A stretch of 64,000 bases of DNA, taken from contig CM055111.1 of assembly GCA_029204225.1 (NCBI GenBank), positions 27,005,540-27,069,539 of the forward strand, given 5' to 3'. This stretch comes from Diphasiastrum complanatum (taxonomy: Eukaryota > Streptophyta > Lycopodiopsida > Lycopodiales > Lycopodiaceae). The notes under the pieces are model-generated. The model saw only the letters and a program-made list of their open reading frames with translations, had not been told where the DNA came from and searched no databases. Positions 33,254 to 47,365 of the stretch are shown here, one piece after another. Position 1 is the first letter of the stretch. Every line of letters starts with the position of its first letter. The position numbers were made by a program, and so were the translations under genes.

Positions 33254-34130
33254 AAGTGAGGAGGAGTGTTAAAACTATCACTTCCAACTTGATGTACTTG
33301 GTTAATCTTGAGATATTTGATCATGATACGATCTCACACATGTGGAGCCTATTCCCACATGTGAAAGGATGTACATAACTTAGATGGACCTACACAAGTG
33401 TGAAATTAACCTTTGAGTAGAATCTAGAAAAAAGTCATTTTGGTCAAACTTTTTGTAAATAGATTGCACTTCCATGTGAATGAGTAAATGCTCCCACATG
33501 TCAAGATGCTATTCACATGTGTGGATAAGATTGTAGATGATAAGATAGAGAGATTCCATTAGATCCTATTTTATAAGGAATGTTCCTATAATTGTGGAAG
33601 ACTAGCTTTTTTGTTTCTAGCTAATGAGAATAGTCAACTTTGGAAAATGAGCATATATGGCTCCCATTGGTGGATCTGAATGACTAGGCACTCTTCACAC
33701 ATGTGAAGGCTTGTTGGATAGTACTCAGCTCGTGGATGTACTTGATCTATAAAGGGATCAACTAAATCAATGAGAAGTTGATGTGACATTGGCAATTTCT
33801 AGTTTTGCTTGTAATTCTCACATTTGTCTTGAGTTTTTATGATTGGAATGCTTTTGTATGTAAATCTACTTCACTCTCAATTTATAGTCCGTGCTGGTAC
33901 TCTCCTCCACACGTGTGAGGCCACTCTTTATAGTTTTCAATCATTCGATCCATTGCTCTTGCTAAAATCATAGTGTAATGCATCTAGATCAAGATGTAAC
34001 AAATAGAACTTGATAGATCATTGGATTCAGCAATCAATAACTCTTAATAATTGTTTTGTACAATCATAATTGTCCTTTTTATCAAAAAATTCACAATGTT
34101 TGTCCTACAAAAAGATGTCTTGAAGGTCCT
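33254..34130 (+). repeat. Polypurine tract and 3' LTR of the copia at 32585
   Basis: GTGAGGAGGAG (33256-33266) precedes TGTTAAAACTATCAC at 33267, the normal PPT/LTR joint. The LTR carries a TATA-like CTATAAAGGG at about 33748 and many CACATGTG/CACACGTGTG palindromes. The LTR end is not clear; about 34130 is an upper limit. Confidence 0.75.
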
Positions 34131-35331
<1,201 letters not shown>

Positions 35332-38300
35332 AGTTGGCACTCCTTACAAAGTCTTTTTTGGATCAAAGCTCCTCTAATGATTTCACTTGATAAATTCCAC
35401 CTCTCTAAGGTCACCCTCACCTACTATAATTGATAGTTCATCAATCAGTGCAGTAACAATTGCACATCATCCAATAATCCTCCAAAATTTATTGAATTTT
35501 TTGAGATTTTAAAATTTCAATGGCCTTCTTTTAAATACATAGATTATGCCAATTGCAATTTCTTATTTTTTCACAAGCTAAGCTAACTTGCTCTTTGGAA
35601 GTACTAAAAATTGGTCTTCTCTCAAGCTATTCCCAAAGAAAGCTTGGTTACTCACAAGGCATTATCCTCGATAGATTTTTCTTTGATTTGCACCTCAAAG
35701 AGGCTTTGAGACCTTGTTCAAAATCAAACCGAATAGCATACTACATATCCAACTACGATTAATCAAACATCTAAAGATAAACTTCAAAGGAAAAATGCAC
35801 ATCAACTCCAAATCTATGATTAGCATAATGAACCAAGACAAGCACATATAGATAGTACCAATTTATGAGGGTTACTAGTGCATGTTACAATAGCCCTTCT
35901 TATGGGATGACCATCCCAACTCAATATAGTTATGTGTACTAACATGGTACAAATACTCACTATTGATCGGATAGTTAAAAATAACTACTAGTTGCAAAAA
36001 TGTGTGTCCAGTAAGCAATAAACTAGGCTTACAATGTATAGCACTTTTCTATATAACTTTTATGAGCTATAAGTCTTCATTTGACTCTCATATTTGATAA
36101 ATCTGATAGTGTTATGTACCTTAATGTTCCCAAAGTGTTTAATATCACATATATGTCTCCAAGGGTCACAAAATGTCAGCTAGAACATTCCATACATCTC
36201 TAGTCCTTTTGGCACTTTTATCCATTTCTATGCACCTAGCTTTAATTTGTATATGAGATCATCACCTCTCACTATTATCCATCATGTCATTTTTTTTTGT
36301 CTTAGAAAGCTAAAGTTCTCCTAGGTTCCTTGAGAATTCCTTTTGGTATTGGGCCTAATGTGTCTCTCTCCTTGTATATGCCTAATTATTTCACAACTTG
36401 TTCTTAGAGCTTTCTACATCTCAAGGGTCTCTTTTGCCACCTTAGCATCTATGGTGCTCATGACTCATCATATTGATTACTACATTGAAACCTTTGGAGA
36501 TCATTCATCCATGTTGCATTTCTCCTGTAGGATCTTTATTGTCTACATGACCAACCTATGGCCATGAAGCTTTTCTAAAAAAAGCATTAAATTGTCACCT
36601 TAAAGAATAAGCTAGATGAAACATTGAGTAAATTAACTTCAGAGAATTGATGTGGCAATCCAGACTCGTACTTTTCTTATCGATAAAAGCTCCTAGTGGC
36701 ATACTTATTGATGGACTAGGACAAAGTTACAAGATCACATCTAATCTAATTATTTTCTTGTTAATGACATCGATTACTTTGTGTCTCTTGGTTGGGTTCT
36801 CGTATCATGTGTTGTCATCATGGCATGATGGATTGTGGATCTTATTACATAACTTTTATTATTTTGTTCAAAATCTACACTTTGTGGAAAATTTTCTCTA
36901 CATAAAATGGATCTATTTGGGCATAAACATCCCACATACTCATGTTGAAATGAATTTGCTGATAAGGACTCTAAACTTTCATTACCTATATTGCTATGTG
37001 TGAAGAGTGTACTATCTTACTGAAAATTGGACTCTTAAGTCCAATTGAAACATTGCATCCATCATCGCTATTGATTAATTTTCTTTTCTAAGTTGCATAA
37101 CTTTAAATGTAAAACATCATATAATGTCATTTTTTATGGATCAAGGTTTAAATATTAAATGAAACAAATAGTTTTGATATTTTAAATATAACATGCTAAA
37201 ATATATTGTACGTAAAAAATAAGTAGATAGTGGTTTGAAGAAGTATTATAATAGATCCATGTTGTGCATGATTTCAAGTTTTCAGATTAAATATTGTGAT
37301 TAAAAGATCATATTTTCTTGGTACAAAAATATTTTGCTATAAATGCTAATGTTAAACATTTCAATGTAGAGTTTTACTAGGAAATTTACATGAGTTCTTG
37401 TTACATTGTTGTTATAACATCGCCAAAAACAAAAATTAAAAATTAAGATATATATGTATTACCCTTGATTCAATCGATTTGTATCAATGTCATGTGACAT
37501 TTTTACAAATGCTTCGTGACATGATTTGAAATCTAAAGCTAGTAATTTGACTTGGTCGAAGTTGCCTAATTATTGCTGATATTTTACTTAGTTTAAGAAT
37601 CTTGATTGATTTAAAAAAGATAACATATTAATTAAAACATGTTACCATCCCAAATTATAATGATTTTCTATCAAAATAACATGATTAACTTGGAATAAGT
37701 TCCGACTTTATATTTGCACCAATTTAAATATTAAATACGTGCATATGATGCACGTTGGAATTTTCAACACCGATAAATCACTATCATTACAAAAAATATA
37801 AATTTTTTTATCGATAAGCCACGTGGGCATCATGTGCAATAGAATATAAAAGTGAAAGGCACTGAAGTGAAAGCGAAAGTTTGTGCTATTATATCGTGCT
37901 CTCAATCACCAGATTGTGGTATGATATTCGAGCCATGTGATAATCAGAAGTTAAATAATATATCAAATATAAAATATGACTTTGATCGTGAATATACTAT
38001 ATATTTTAAATGGACTTTTCTAAACACATTGATTTCTTATGCTAGTTTATGCTATATTTCAGCAAATTTTAATAAGACAAATTCATAGGAACTAACGCAC
38101 AATGAAGACTAAAATATGAGAGAGCATATTTTTTTCTATAAAGTTGTCTAAAATAATGTAATGTGATTCGAACGTACATGATGTGATTTCAATCCTTGCA
38201 CAGATTGTAAGGTAATTTCATTTCTTTGTACTAGATTAATTATGTAAGATGTATTGGTCAACTTTTAGTCGGTAGTAAGTGTTTTTTGAAATGATTAGCT

Positions 38301-39182
38301 AACTACTTCATAATACTTCATCAAACATTTGAGACAAAATGTGGATTTACATTTTATTAAAGAGCCATCCCTAAACCTTACATTAAGATTATACATTTTA
38401 AGTAGGATTTGTCGAAACTAAATATCTTAACGACACATAACATGAGTTCCTAATACCTTGTTCATCAACATTAAACACAAGGTGTCTTGTGAGAGAAAAG
38501 ATCAATCCTTCTAAGAATCAAATTATATGTACAAGCTGTGCAAAACACTAACTTTTATAAATTGGAAATTTATTAAGTAATGTTAATATATTGATTTTGA
38601 ATTATAGTTTTCAGTTGGAGTAATGTGGGTGATATCATACAAGTGGTGAGACCCAGTACCCATAGTACTCTTTTGACATCAGCAGTTCAAAATTATTTGA
38701 TCCAAAGATCCACTACAAGTATTTGGTGAATGTCACCCTTATGATTTTTGAAAAAAAATATAGTCATGTAACTTCACAACGCAAATGGTCGACTCAACAT
38801 CCATCCATAGAATCAAATTTGATTTATTTCAATTGTAAAGTCCTAAAGTATATGCTCTTATATCAATTTTCATGCCCACTAGTATTGGATATTACATACA
38901 AATGCCTATGCAATCTTTTGAAATACTTAGGCACAATTTTTTGGCAGGGTTAGTCACTGTCCATTATCAAGCTTAGGGCAGTTACTAAATTATTTCCCTA
39001 AAGTAAGATATTAACATCCATTGATGGTCTCCCTATACTACCAATAATCACTAATAAAGAAAGATTTCTCAATCATGTTCAATTATGCACATCGAAGTGA
39101 TTCATTATGGATGGAAAATGTAGAGCCTTAGTCAAATCCACAAAGAAAAAAGCAGAAGACTTCTTTATATTACCCAACAAAT
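35332..39182. other. AT-rich, gene-poor stretch
   Basis: No gene, RNA or retroelement motif seen. 37050-38150 is especially AT-rich. A G-box word CCACGTGG lies at about 37819. Short open frames (e.g. 36647-37003) show no recognisable domain. Confidence 0.5.
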
Positions 39183-39800
39183 GTACTTTTGCTAATGAAA
39201 TTCAATTTTATGAATTGCAAGTTTGTACATAATCCCATGGATCTAGTTTTAAAATTATCCAAAGACCCCTATATCAATGAGGAGAAGGCCGAAATGAAGG
39301 GATATCCATATCAATCCTTGATGTATACAATGATCTCCACCAGGCCCGATCTTGCATACACCATCAGTTCCTTGAGCCAATATATGGCCAACCCTGGTAT
39401 GATCCATTGGAAAGCTCTTTTAAGAGTAATCAGATATGTATGAGTTACTCTTGACCTCTATATCTGCTATGGCGATGACAAATCATCTGATATCCATACA
39501 CTTCATGGATATACAAATGCTAATTGGGCAGGTGATATCGACATCAGAAGATTGACTTTTGAACTTGTCTTCTTGTTCAATGATGGTCCAATATCATGGA
39601 ACAATGGAAAAAAAACCTCCATTACAATGTCATCTACAGAATCCTCTCAAGCTAGTAAAGAGGCAATTTGGTTGAGAAATTTATTGTTTGATGTTGGTCT
39701 CATACAATCTGCTCCAGCAATTATTCAGTGTGACAATCAGAGTGTCATTGTAGAATCCAGTACATGGCAGCTGATATATTTACAAAAGGATTAAATCAAG
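39183..39800 (+). pseudogene. copia RT C-terminus and RNase H of another lineage
   Basis: MLMKFNFMNCKFVHNPMDLV, then SLMYTMISTRPDLAYTISSL and SQYMANPGMIHWKALLRVIR. After a stop, RNase H continues: HGYTNANWAGDIDIRRLT, GPISWNNGKKTSITMSSTES, SQASKEAIWLRNLLFDVGLI and QCDNQSVI. A polypurine tract TGAGGGGGG at about 39863-39871 and the start of an LTR (TATTGGATTTC) follow. This LTR is cut at 39902 by another LTR. Confidence 0.85.
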
Positions 39801-39901
39801 AAGCACACCAAAATTTTTGTGCTATCTTGAATTTGAAAATCAAGGCATTCAAAAATTCAGATTGAGGGGGGATATTGGATTTCTATCCTCTCCATCCCTA
39901 T

Positions 39902-40595
39902 TGTTAAATTTACACAAGCTAGTTTGCACAATTACCACTTGTAAACGACTTTGAGGCCATGTTGTGGGATGTCACACGTGCCAAAAGCATAGGATAACTT
40001 ATTCTATGTCAAATCATTAACCTAGCTCTGGAATGATACCTTTGGGATATGTCCAAAGAATGCATAGATAGGGTAGAGAAAAAGTAGGAGCTAAAAATAG
40101 CATTTTTTTCATTGTTTTTGGATCTTGAGGTATTGACCCTAAATAGGGTGGATCAAAATGATCTTTAGGTTAGATGTTAGGGTTAGGTTATGATGAATAC
40201 ATAGAAGTCCTAATATTCTCAAAATTGAGCTCTACATGTATAAAATATGTGTTGGGATTTCCATCCAATAATGAGCAGAATCAAGATTTTCCTTCTTGAC
40301 TAGTTTGAGTCTATGATTTAGTTGATGAATGCTATTGGCATATGATACTTTTGTGATGATTGAATGAGTTTGGAGTTGTAGGTATAGTACACAGGCAGCA
40401 TCAAGCCGTACTTTCACACGTATAAAGAGTTTTGGAGCTAGTTCATGGAGTTCAAGCCAAGATAAGCTAGGAAACAATGCATTGATTAGTAATCTAGCTT
40501 CTAGATCTTGTTTGGATCTTAAGTAGGTGCTTTCTCCCTAATTTCTAGGACCAAATGAGTTTATTTTGCTTCATTTTTATCATGGTATTAGAGCC
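39902..40595 (+). repeat. E5 LTR (681 bp) followed by PBS
   Basis: TGTTAAATTTACACAAGC at 39902 to ...TTTATCA at 40582, directly followed by TGGTATTAGAGCC (40583-40595), an initiator-Met PBS with one change. It matches, inverted, the 3' LTR of the copia at 47354 downward. It is the 5' LTR of a plus-oriented E5 copy, but no coding part follows. Confidence 0.85.
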
Positions 40596-41964
40596 ATTCC
40601 AAGAAATGAGCTTCAATGCTAGAATCATAGATTTTGATGCAATTCAAGCATTGATTGCTATCTAGACATAATCTATGAGTAGTGCTTCAATCCTTGATCA
40701 ATTTGAGTGAATAGAGATTTAATGGTTTTTTATTTACAGGCTTTTTAGCTTCAAAATCTGATTTGTGGTCATCTCTTATCAATTGGATCAAAATAGCAAG
40801 TATGTTGCACTTTCCTCATATTGATGCGACTCGATTTGTGGAGTCTATCACAAGGAATAGTCTTCAATCAATCAAAAGGAAGGTAGATTCTTAACTTTGG
40901 TACTGTAATAGGTCATTCTTAGACTTATTGAGATCTTATAAATTCAATTTTGGGGTCATCCCAAAGACTTTGATAAGTGCTCATCAAGTTAATGCAATTC
41001 TAGTCAAGATTGTGTTCAATTTTGCTTGATTTGTGAGATAGTTTGGATTGATTATTGCATGGTGATTCAACCTGATCTTGTACGAATGATTTGAAGAGGC
41101 ATTTATGTGCATATGATTTCTTTTGGTTCAGGTTAGGTGAATATTCTATCCTTGTGAAGTCGAGATCAAGGAGGAGGCAATTCTAGATCCAATTTTTTAT
41201 GCAAATTCAAGCTAGTTTTCATTCTTGTTGACATTGATATTTTTTATTTGGCTTAAGATCAGGTAGGATTACAATGACTTTACCAAAAGATCTTTGTTAA
41301 TACCAAGCTTGAGAATTGACCCGTAAATCAGAAAAGGATTTCTTCAATATTTAAGTAGAGAAAATAAGTTTAGAAAACGGTTTCATTAACCGTTTCTGTG
41401 ACATCGTCCATGGTCAATGACTAATCAGTATTACCTTCCAAGGAATCACAAATTTTCGGGTTGATAAATGTGTTAAGAAATTCACCAATATATCATTTAT
41501 AAAGAAATAGCTTGCCGGGTTTTCGGTTTTGTAAATTTGAGATATCCAAAAAGGGGTCATGACCAATATCTCAAATTTTTAACAAAACACCAGTTTTATG
41601 ACCGATAGTTTTTGGCATCGCTAAGATTTATGACCATACTATGGTCATCCTATCTAGTTAGTTTCAGATCTTCATTTTGGAATTGCATGCATCTCATACC
41701 ACAGGTTCTTCTGCCATGAAGGCCCTCCACTTCCTTATCAAAGTGTTAGAAAAAATAATACAAGTATATGAAGTTCTTGGAAATTTATTTAAAAATTCCA
41801 ACTTCAACCCAAACAAACATTCTTTCACCCCTTTTCACAATCTTTACGGTCACCGAAAGGATCAAAGTATTTATGCCTTGAGTGACAGAGTTAGAAATGG
41901 GGAAGAATGAACTTGAATAAGGGGAGAAGAATGTCATGCCCATGATTGGTCTCGGGTAGCATAT
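40596..41964 (+). other. Leader-like DNA after the E5 PBS, no gene recognised
   Basis: Expected to hold E5 leader and GAG, but no copia motif is visible. A perfect hairpin, AAACGGTT (41375-41382) facing AACCGTTT (41388-41395) with loop TCATT, is present. An open frame at 41677-41910 has no recognisable domain. Confidence 0.45.
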
Positions 41965-42560
41965 GCCAAAGGGGCCCTAGGAAGTGAAGGCACCCTGTAA
42001 ATCAAATTTTGAGGCATTTCGTTAGAGTGACGCATTTTTCGCATCTTCACCAATGTTCATTTCATCAAAAGTTGACGTCACGGCCTTCTCACGCTCATCC
42101 CATGCAACTGTGCAATCAGAACTGACAACAACAACAGCCACCCACGATCTCCTACAGACAGCACATCCACTTTGTACTTTCTTCATCTGCACACCTGTAA
42201 AAAGATGTATATATGTTGGATACCACCTGTGTATCCAGTGTGTGTAATGTAGAGCATGTATTAGAAGCCTTACAGAGATAGACGAAGTAGATGCCTTGCG
42301 CATTGATTCTTCTATATTGTCAGTAATAGGTTCGTTCCTTTTCCAGATTGAATTAAGCTTTGTAGAGCACACGGTTTCGTTGCTATTGTCTTGTGCTCTA
42401 CCACAATTTAACATGTATATTTTGCTATACTTAATCTGATAACAACTCTTTTGTTTTGTGTTCAACTCTTTAGTGTCATATTGCTATGCTTATTTTCATT
42501 ATGTTTGACTTTCTTGTTGTTGAATCTGGTAATCTATTCTTAGTGAATAATCATTAGTCT
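41965..42560 (+). repeat. Inverted-repeat partner of 59035-59640, probably a copia LTR
   Basis: About 590 bp matching the reverse complement of 59035-59640, with the same ends near CCCTAGGAAG and TCTATTCTTAG. The other copy stands upstream of a copia GAG in the right orientation for a 5' LTR, so this is probably a displaced LTR. PBS-like TGGTAATC follows but fits poorly. On the minus strand it keeps a 147-codon open frame. Confidence 0.6.
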
Positions 42561-42956
42561 AGTTGTTGACGACTAATATTTAGTCTTTTCTTTCGAAAAT
42601 CATTCGCAACTGATTATCAATTGAGCTCTGTCTAACTCTTTCACGAATCATTCGCGACTAATAAATTGTCTAGCTACTCGTGACAAATTATTCTTCTGAT
42701 GTTTTGTTAATGTTTGGCTACGTAATCAAAACGACCGTAATTTAACGTTCTGTTAGTTTCTGATAGGCGTAGTCATGCTTAGGGAAGAAGTAATATAGCT
42801 CATTCCGCTGCACATGAACACATTCCGTTCAAGTTCGTTTCTCATTCAAATTTTTGAGTTCGTTTCTTTTCGTGTTTGTTTTCTTTTCGAGCTTTTTTTT
42901 GTCTCTCATTCTCACACACCTCTTCTTCCAGCACTTCCAACTTTCTTAAGTAGCAT
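42561..42956 (+). other. No gene recognised
   Basis: Short degenerate repeats around CATTCGCRACT (about 42598, 42645) and CTCGTGAC (42679). No coding motif before the integrase fragment at 42957. Confidence 0.4.
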
Positions 42957-45141
42957 CTATCATGTTTGTGAGTCTTGTGCTTTGTCAAAGTCACATAGAC
43001 TACCTTATACTAGATCTACATCTAGACCTATAGAGCCTTTTCAGGTTGTACATTCGGATATTCATGAAATTACTACAATTAGGAATAGTGGAGGTAAGAT
43101 GTATGTAGCTTTTGTTGATGATTTTAGTAGATTTTGTTGGATCTAAAGAGCAAAGGTAAAGTGTTTGATGTTTTTGTCAAGTTCAAGAATGCAAGGGAGG
43201 AGTGACAATGGTGGAGAGTACATATCACCCCCCAACAAAATGGAACGGCTAAAAGGAAGAATAGGACTCTTTGTGAGAGTGCCAAATCCATGAGGTTAAG
43301 TGCTAACCTTGATCAGCCATTTTGGAATCAAGCTTTGTTGTGTGCCAATTTCTTGTGCAATAGGTGGCCGAGTGCTATTTTGGATGGAAGGACACCTTTT
43401 GAAATGCTATTCAAGAGGAGGCCGAGTGTCAACTTTCTCAAAACTTTTGGATGCACATGCTATGTGAACATTACTCTTGATGATAGAACCAAGGAGGATC
43501 CATCTTCAAGAAAAGGAATATTTGTTGGATATAGTGAGGTGAGGAAAGCCTACAAGGTTGACATTCCTTCTACTAACAAAGTGATTGCTGGTAGAGATGT
43601 CATTTTTTATGAGGGGAGCATTCCAAAAGTGACTACTAATGTTGATGATGTGGATGGATCTGACAATCTTGATGACGATGTTATGGATCTTACTTTGGAT
43701 GGTGATGATGAGGGACTTTCATCAAGTCAAAAGCCAAGAAGAGCATCAAGGCAAAGGAAAACACCTTCAGGGCTCACATATGATGAAAAAGGTAAGCAAG
43801 TAGTTTCTATAAATTATGTTGCTTTCCTAACCTCTTTTGATGAACCTACATGTGTAGATGAAGTAGGGAAGGAAGAGGAGTGGATCTAAGCAATGGATCT
43901 TGAGTATCAAGCTCTCATGAAGAATGAAACATGGAGATTGGTGTTACCCAAGGACAAGATAGCTATTGGATGAAAATGGATCTTCAATGTAAAGACAAAC
44001 CAAGATGGATCTATCAACAAGTAAAAGGCAATATTAGTGGCAAAAGGATATGCTCAAGATCATGGCATTGACTATGATGAGACTTTTGCACCCGTGGCAA
44101 AGATGGTGAGCATTCGGGTCATTATTTCACTTGCTACTCTTTATGTATGGGATCTATGGCAATTGGACATTTCAAATGCATTCTTGAATGGTGATCTTGA
44201 GCAACCCGAGAGCTACATTTCTACTTCAAAGCCAAATCATGTGTGTCTTCTACAAAAGAGCTTATATGGTCTTAAGCAAGTACTAAGGAGCTGGTATGCT
44301 AAGCTTAACACTTTTTTACTCTCTCAAGGGTTTGTTATGAGTGAGTATGATCATTCAATTTATTATAGGCTGGTTTGAAATTTTGTTACCATCTTGCTAA
44401 TCTATGTGGATGATATCATCTTGAGTGATAGAGACAATGAAGATGTGAAGGATATCAAGAGTGCTCTTAAGAAGGAATTTGAGGTGCATGATCTTGGTCA
44501 GTTACACTACATCTTAGTAATAGAGGTGATTAGGACTTCTCAATCTACTTTCATTTGTCAAAAGAAGTATGATAATTCTACTCTAGAAAGATTTCATATG
44601 GTAGATACAAAAGCTTCTGATACACCAATGGAGTCTAATGTAAAGCTAATGTAAAGCTAACTATAAGAGGTAGATTCAAACTATGCTAAAGACAAAATGA
44701 ATAGGAAATCCATATGTTCTTATTGTATTTTCATAGGTGATGGAGCTATATCATGGATGTCAAAGAAACAAGCCACTATCTCATTGTCATCTAGTCAGGC
44801 CAAGTACAAAGCACTTACACATTGCACAAAGGAGATGGTATGGATCAAGAGGATGATCAAGGATTTACATGTGCTCGATTTTCCAAAGAGTCCAATCATC
44901 TTTTGTGACATCCTATCAGCCCAAAAGTTGGCAACCAATCCTATCTTTCATGCTAGGAGCAAGGACATTGAGGCGGCATACCACTTTGGGGGAGCAAGTC
45001 ATGCTAAAGGAGGTGGAGCTTCAATATGTTTCTTCAAGGGAATGTGTAGCTGATATCTTAACCAAAGCATTGGGAAAGGAGTTGTTTATGAAGCATAGGA
45101 CATCACTTGGAGTGTTATCAAAGTCTATGCTAAAACTAGTT
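42957..45141 (+). pseudogene. copia pol (INT-RT-RNase H), E3-related, plus strand
   Basis: Integrase finger end CESCALSKSHRLPYTRS, first Asp VVHSDIHE, FVDDFSRFCWI, then a deletion removing the second Asp. The C-terminal integrase (FWNQALLCANFLCNRWPSAI; FEMLFKRRPSVNFLKTFGCT) continues into an acidic linker, open for 199 codons. RT: AKGYAQDHGIDYDETFAPVA, LWQLDISNAFLNGDLEQ, SLYGLKQVLRSWYAKLNTFL, LIYVDDIILSD; then a deletion to RNase H (GDGAISWMSKKQATISLSSS; DIEAAYHF; RECVADILTKALGKELFMKH). GAG and protease are missing. At least five stops or frame breaks. Confidence 0.9.
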
Positions 45142-45489
45142 GAAGAGGAAGTGTGAGAGATTTCAACTAGTTTGATCAATATTGAGTCAAATGCTACATT
45201 TGTTTATTTGGAAATTGAGGCCAATATCATATTAGACTTAGAGATTTACTTTTTATAGTCATATTAGTCTAAATGCATTTAAAATTACTCATTTTAGAGT
45301 TGGAGGGAAATCTAGAAAGTCGAGTTACTAGTAGATTCAAATTTGAATAAGGTTCATGGAACCTAGTCACTCTATGTTAGGGATTTAGCATTTTGGAGGG
45401 AAACCAAACTTTTGAGTATTCATGGATCTGTTTTGTAACCAAAGATCTCTAGACGATTTGAATCTAAATTGATCCCAAATATTTCACAG
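45142..45489 (+). repeat. Polypurine tract and LTR start after the E3-related copia
   Basis: GAAGAGGAAG (45142-45151) precedes TGTGAGAGATTTCAACTAG at 45152, a normal PPT/LTR joint. The LTR end was not found; unrelated coding-like sequence begins at about 45490. Confidence 0.6.
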
Positions 45490-46130
45490 AAAGTCCAAAA
45501 GTTATCCGAAACATTGTAAGGCTATGTGGCAACTCTTCAGAATACCCTTACTATTGCGCAAAACCAAGTGGACAAAGTCGTTCAAGATGCCAAACAAAAG
45601 GTGTTATTGCTTTAATTGGATATGGCTGCGCTTGTTTGATAGTGCCTTCAAGGTGAATTGGACGCGACTGCCCTTGAAAGAGACACGTATTTGCAGACAC
45701 AAGTACTTGATCGTCCTGTTTCACCGGATGAGATTTATTATTTATTCAAGAAGGTTGAAACCTACCAGACTTCATTGGCAAAGTTTCAAGTTCAATTTGA
45801 TAAGTTCAAACGTACGACATCGATTGAGCTAGCCAAGGCAAAGGCAATTATCAAGGATTTGGAAAGGTAGCCACTCAAGTCTTGGAATCGAATCCTCATA
45901 TTCCACTTCCCATTATGCCTCAGTTCTCACCTCAGTCACAAGATCAGGGAGGACTGGATATGTGTATGGATCAAGGGGGAGATGCCGGTACTGAAGAAGA
46001 CGTAGTACTAGATGCACTGGCCATGGACAAAGGTCCATCTACATCTAGATCCAAGCCTTTATTTTAGAAGCCGATCACCATCAAGGACCAAATCCAAGTT
46101 TTTTTGCAGCAACATCTGCATGAGTCCTCG
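45490..46130 (+). pseudogene. Unrecognised coiled-coil protein, broken
   Basis: Reading through stops, the plus strand encodes a helical, heptad-like chain: VATLQNTLTIAQNQVDKVVQ, ELDATALERDTYLQTQVL, PDEIYYLFKKVETYQTSLAK and ELAKAKAIIKDLER. An acidic/Gln-rich part follows (MPQFSPQSQDQGGLDMCM; DAGTEEDVVLDALAMDKGPS) ending SRSKPLF. Three in-frame stops stand where CAA or CAG would fit. No domain recognised; it could be the N-terminal coiled coil of a retroelement GAG or a host gene scrap. It abuts copia RNase H. Confidence 0.4.
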
Positions 46131-46137
46131 AGGGGTG

Positions 46138-46430
46138 GATGCTGAGGTAGTTGTTGAGTCAACTTGAGAAACAGCAATTAGAACCTATTGTCATGTACAT
46201 GGACAACACTAGTGCAATCTTCATGACTCAAGATCCGGTCTTCCATTTTAGGACCAAACACGTACCACTCAAATACCATCATGTCCGAGATCTTGTGCAA
46301 AAACAAGAGATTTGGATTGAATACGTGAAGACTACATAAATGACAGCTGATGTTCTCACAAAAGCCCTCGAACAGCAATTGTTTGAAAAACACAGGAAGA
46401 ATATGGGAATTGGCTGAAGGAATATGTAGT
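46138..46430 (+). pseudogene. copia RNase H C-terminal fragment
   Basis: LRxLLSQLEKQQLEPIVMYM, DNTSAIFMTQDPVFHFRTKH, VPLKYHHVRDLVQKQEIWIE, YVKTT, stop, then MTADVLTKALEQQLFEKHRK. A lineage unlike the others in this window (RTKHVPLKYHHVRD instead of RSKHIEVAHHF). Confidence 0.88.
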
Positions 46431-46900
46431 TCAAGAGGGAGTGTTGAAAAATGAACTTCACTTTCCTTCATCCCTAAAGGCTTCTAAATGGCATAGTCCA
46501 CTTTCATAGAAAAAGACAACCGCAAGTACAGTCTATTCTGATAGAAGCAGACAGCTACAACTAATCAGCACTTAGCGTAGCCATTAGTTTGCAAGACTAG
46601 CTTAGAAGAAATTATAAAATTAGATATAAATGTGCCTATGAAGTGCACATAAAAAGAGAGAGAGAGATAGCAGTAAGAGTAAGAGATAGAACAAGAATAG
46701 AAAAATACAGAAGACTTGCAAGCGCAGAAGCTACAGGCAATGTACTCTCATCAGAGAAAACAAGTCTATAGAACTATAATGTTCTTGTCAGGTCTCTACT
46801 ATGCATGAATATTGACACTTTTTATGTATGTATGTATTGTTGTCTTCATGAAGATGAATGACTGATCTTGCAATCTAAGTTAAGCTGTAGATTCACGAGT
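46431..46900 (+). repeat. Polypurine tract and 3' LTR
   Basis: TCAAGAGGGAG (46431-46441) then TGTTGAAAAATGAACTTC at 46442. A TATA-like region (TTATAAAATTAGATATAAAT, about 46612) fits U3. The end is uncertain. Confidence 0.65.
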
Positions 46901-47365
46901 GCAGAAAGACTGAGTGTTAGAAACTTTGTTGGGTTTTTTGCAATTTTTGTATTCTGTCTCTTTGAGTTTTTCGCATTTTCTCGTAGAGGTAAAATGTGCT
47001 CAAGTGCATGAATTCAGAAAATTTCACATAGTTCGCACTTTTCAAAAATTGCGAGATGTAGAGCTCGGATCTGAGTATATTAGGGCTTCTATGTATTCAT
47101 CATATCCACCCTATCTAGGGTCAATACCTCGAGATCCAAAAACAATAAGAAAAATGTTATTTTAGCTCCTACTTTTTTTCTACCCTATCTATACACTTTT
47201 TGGACATATCCCAAAGGTACCATTCCAAATCTAGGTTAATGGTTTGACTTAGAATAAGGTATCCTATGCTTTTGGCATGTGTGACATTCCACAACAGGGC
47301 CTCAAAGTCATCTACAAGTGGTAATAGTGCAAACTAGCTTGTGTAAATTTAACACTCCTCCTCAC

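Noticed and set aside
36343-37003. Hydrophobic plus-strand frames that could be membrane proteins
   Set aside because: Hydrophobicity comes from T-rich DNA; no conserved motif or start context.
40583-41650. Expected E5 GAG after the PBS
   Set aside because: No GAG motif found in any frame; only leader-like DNA can be claimed.
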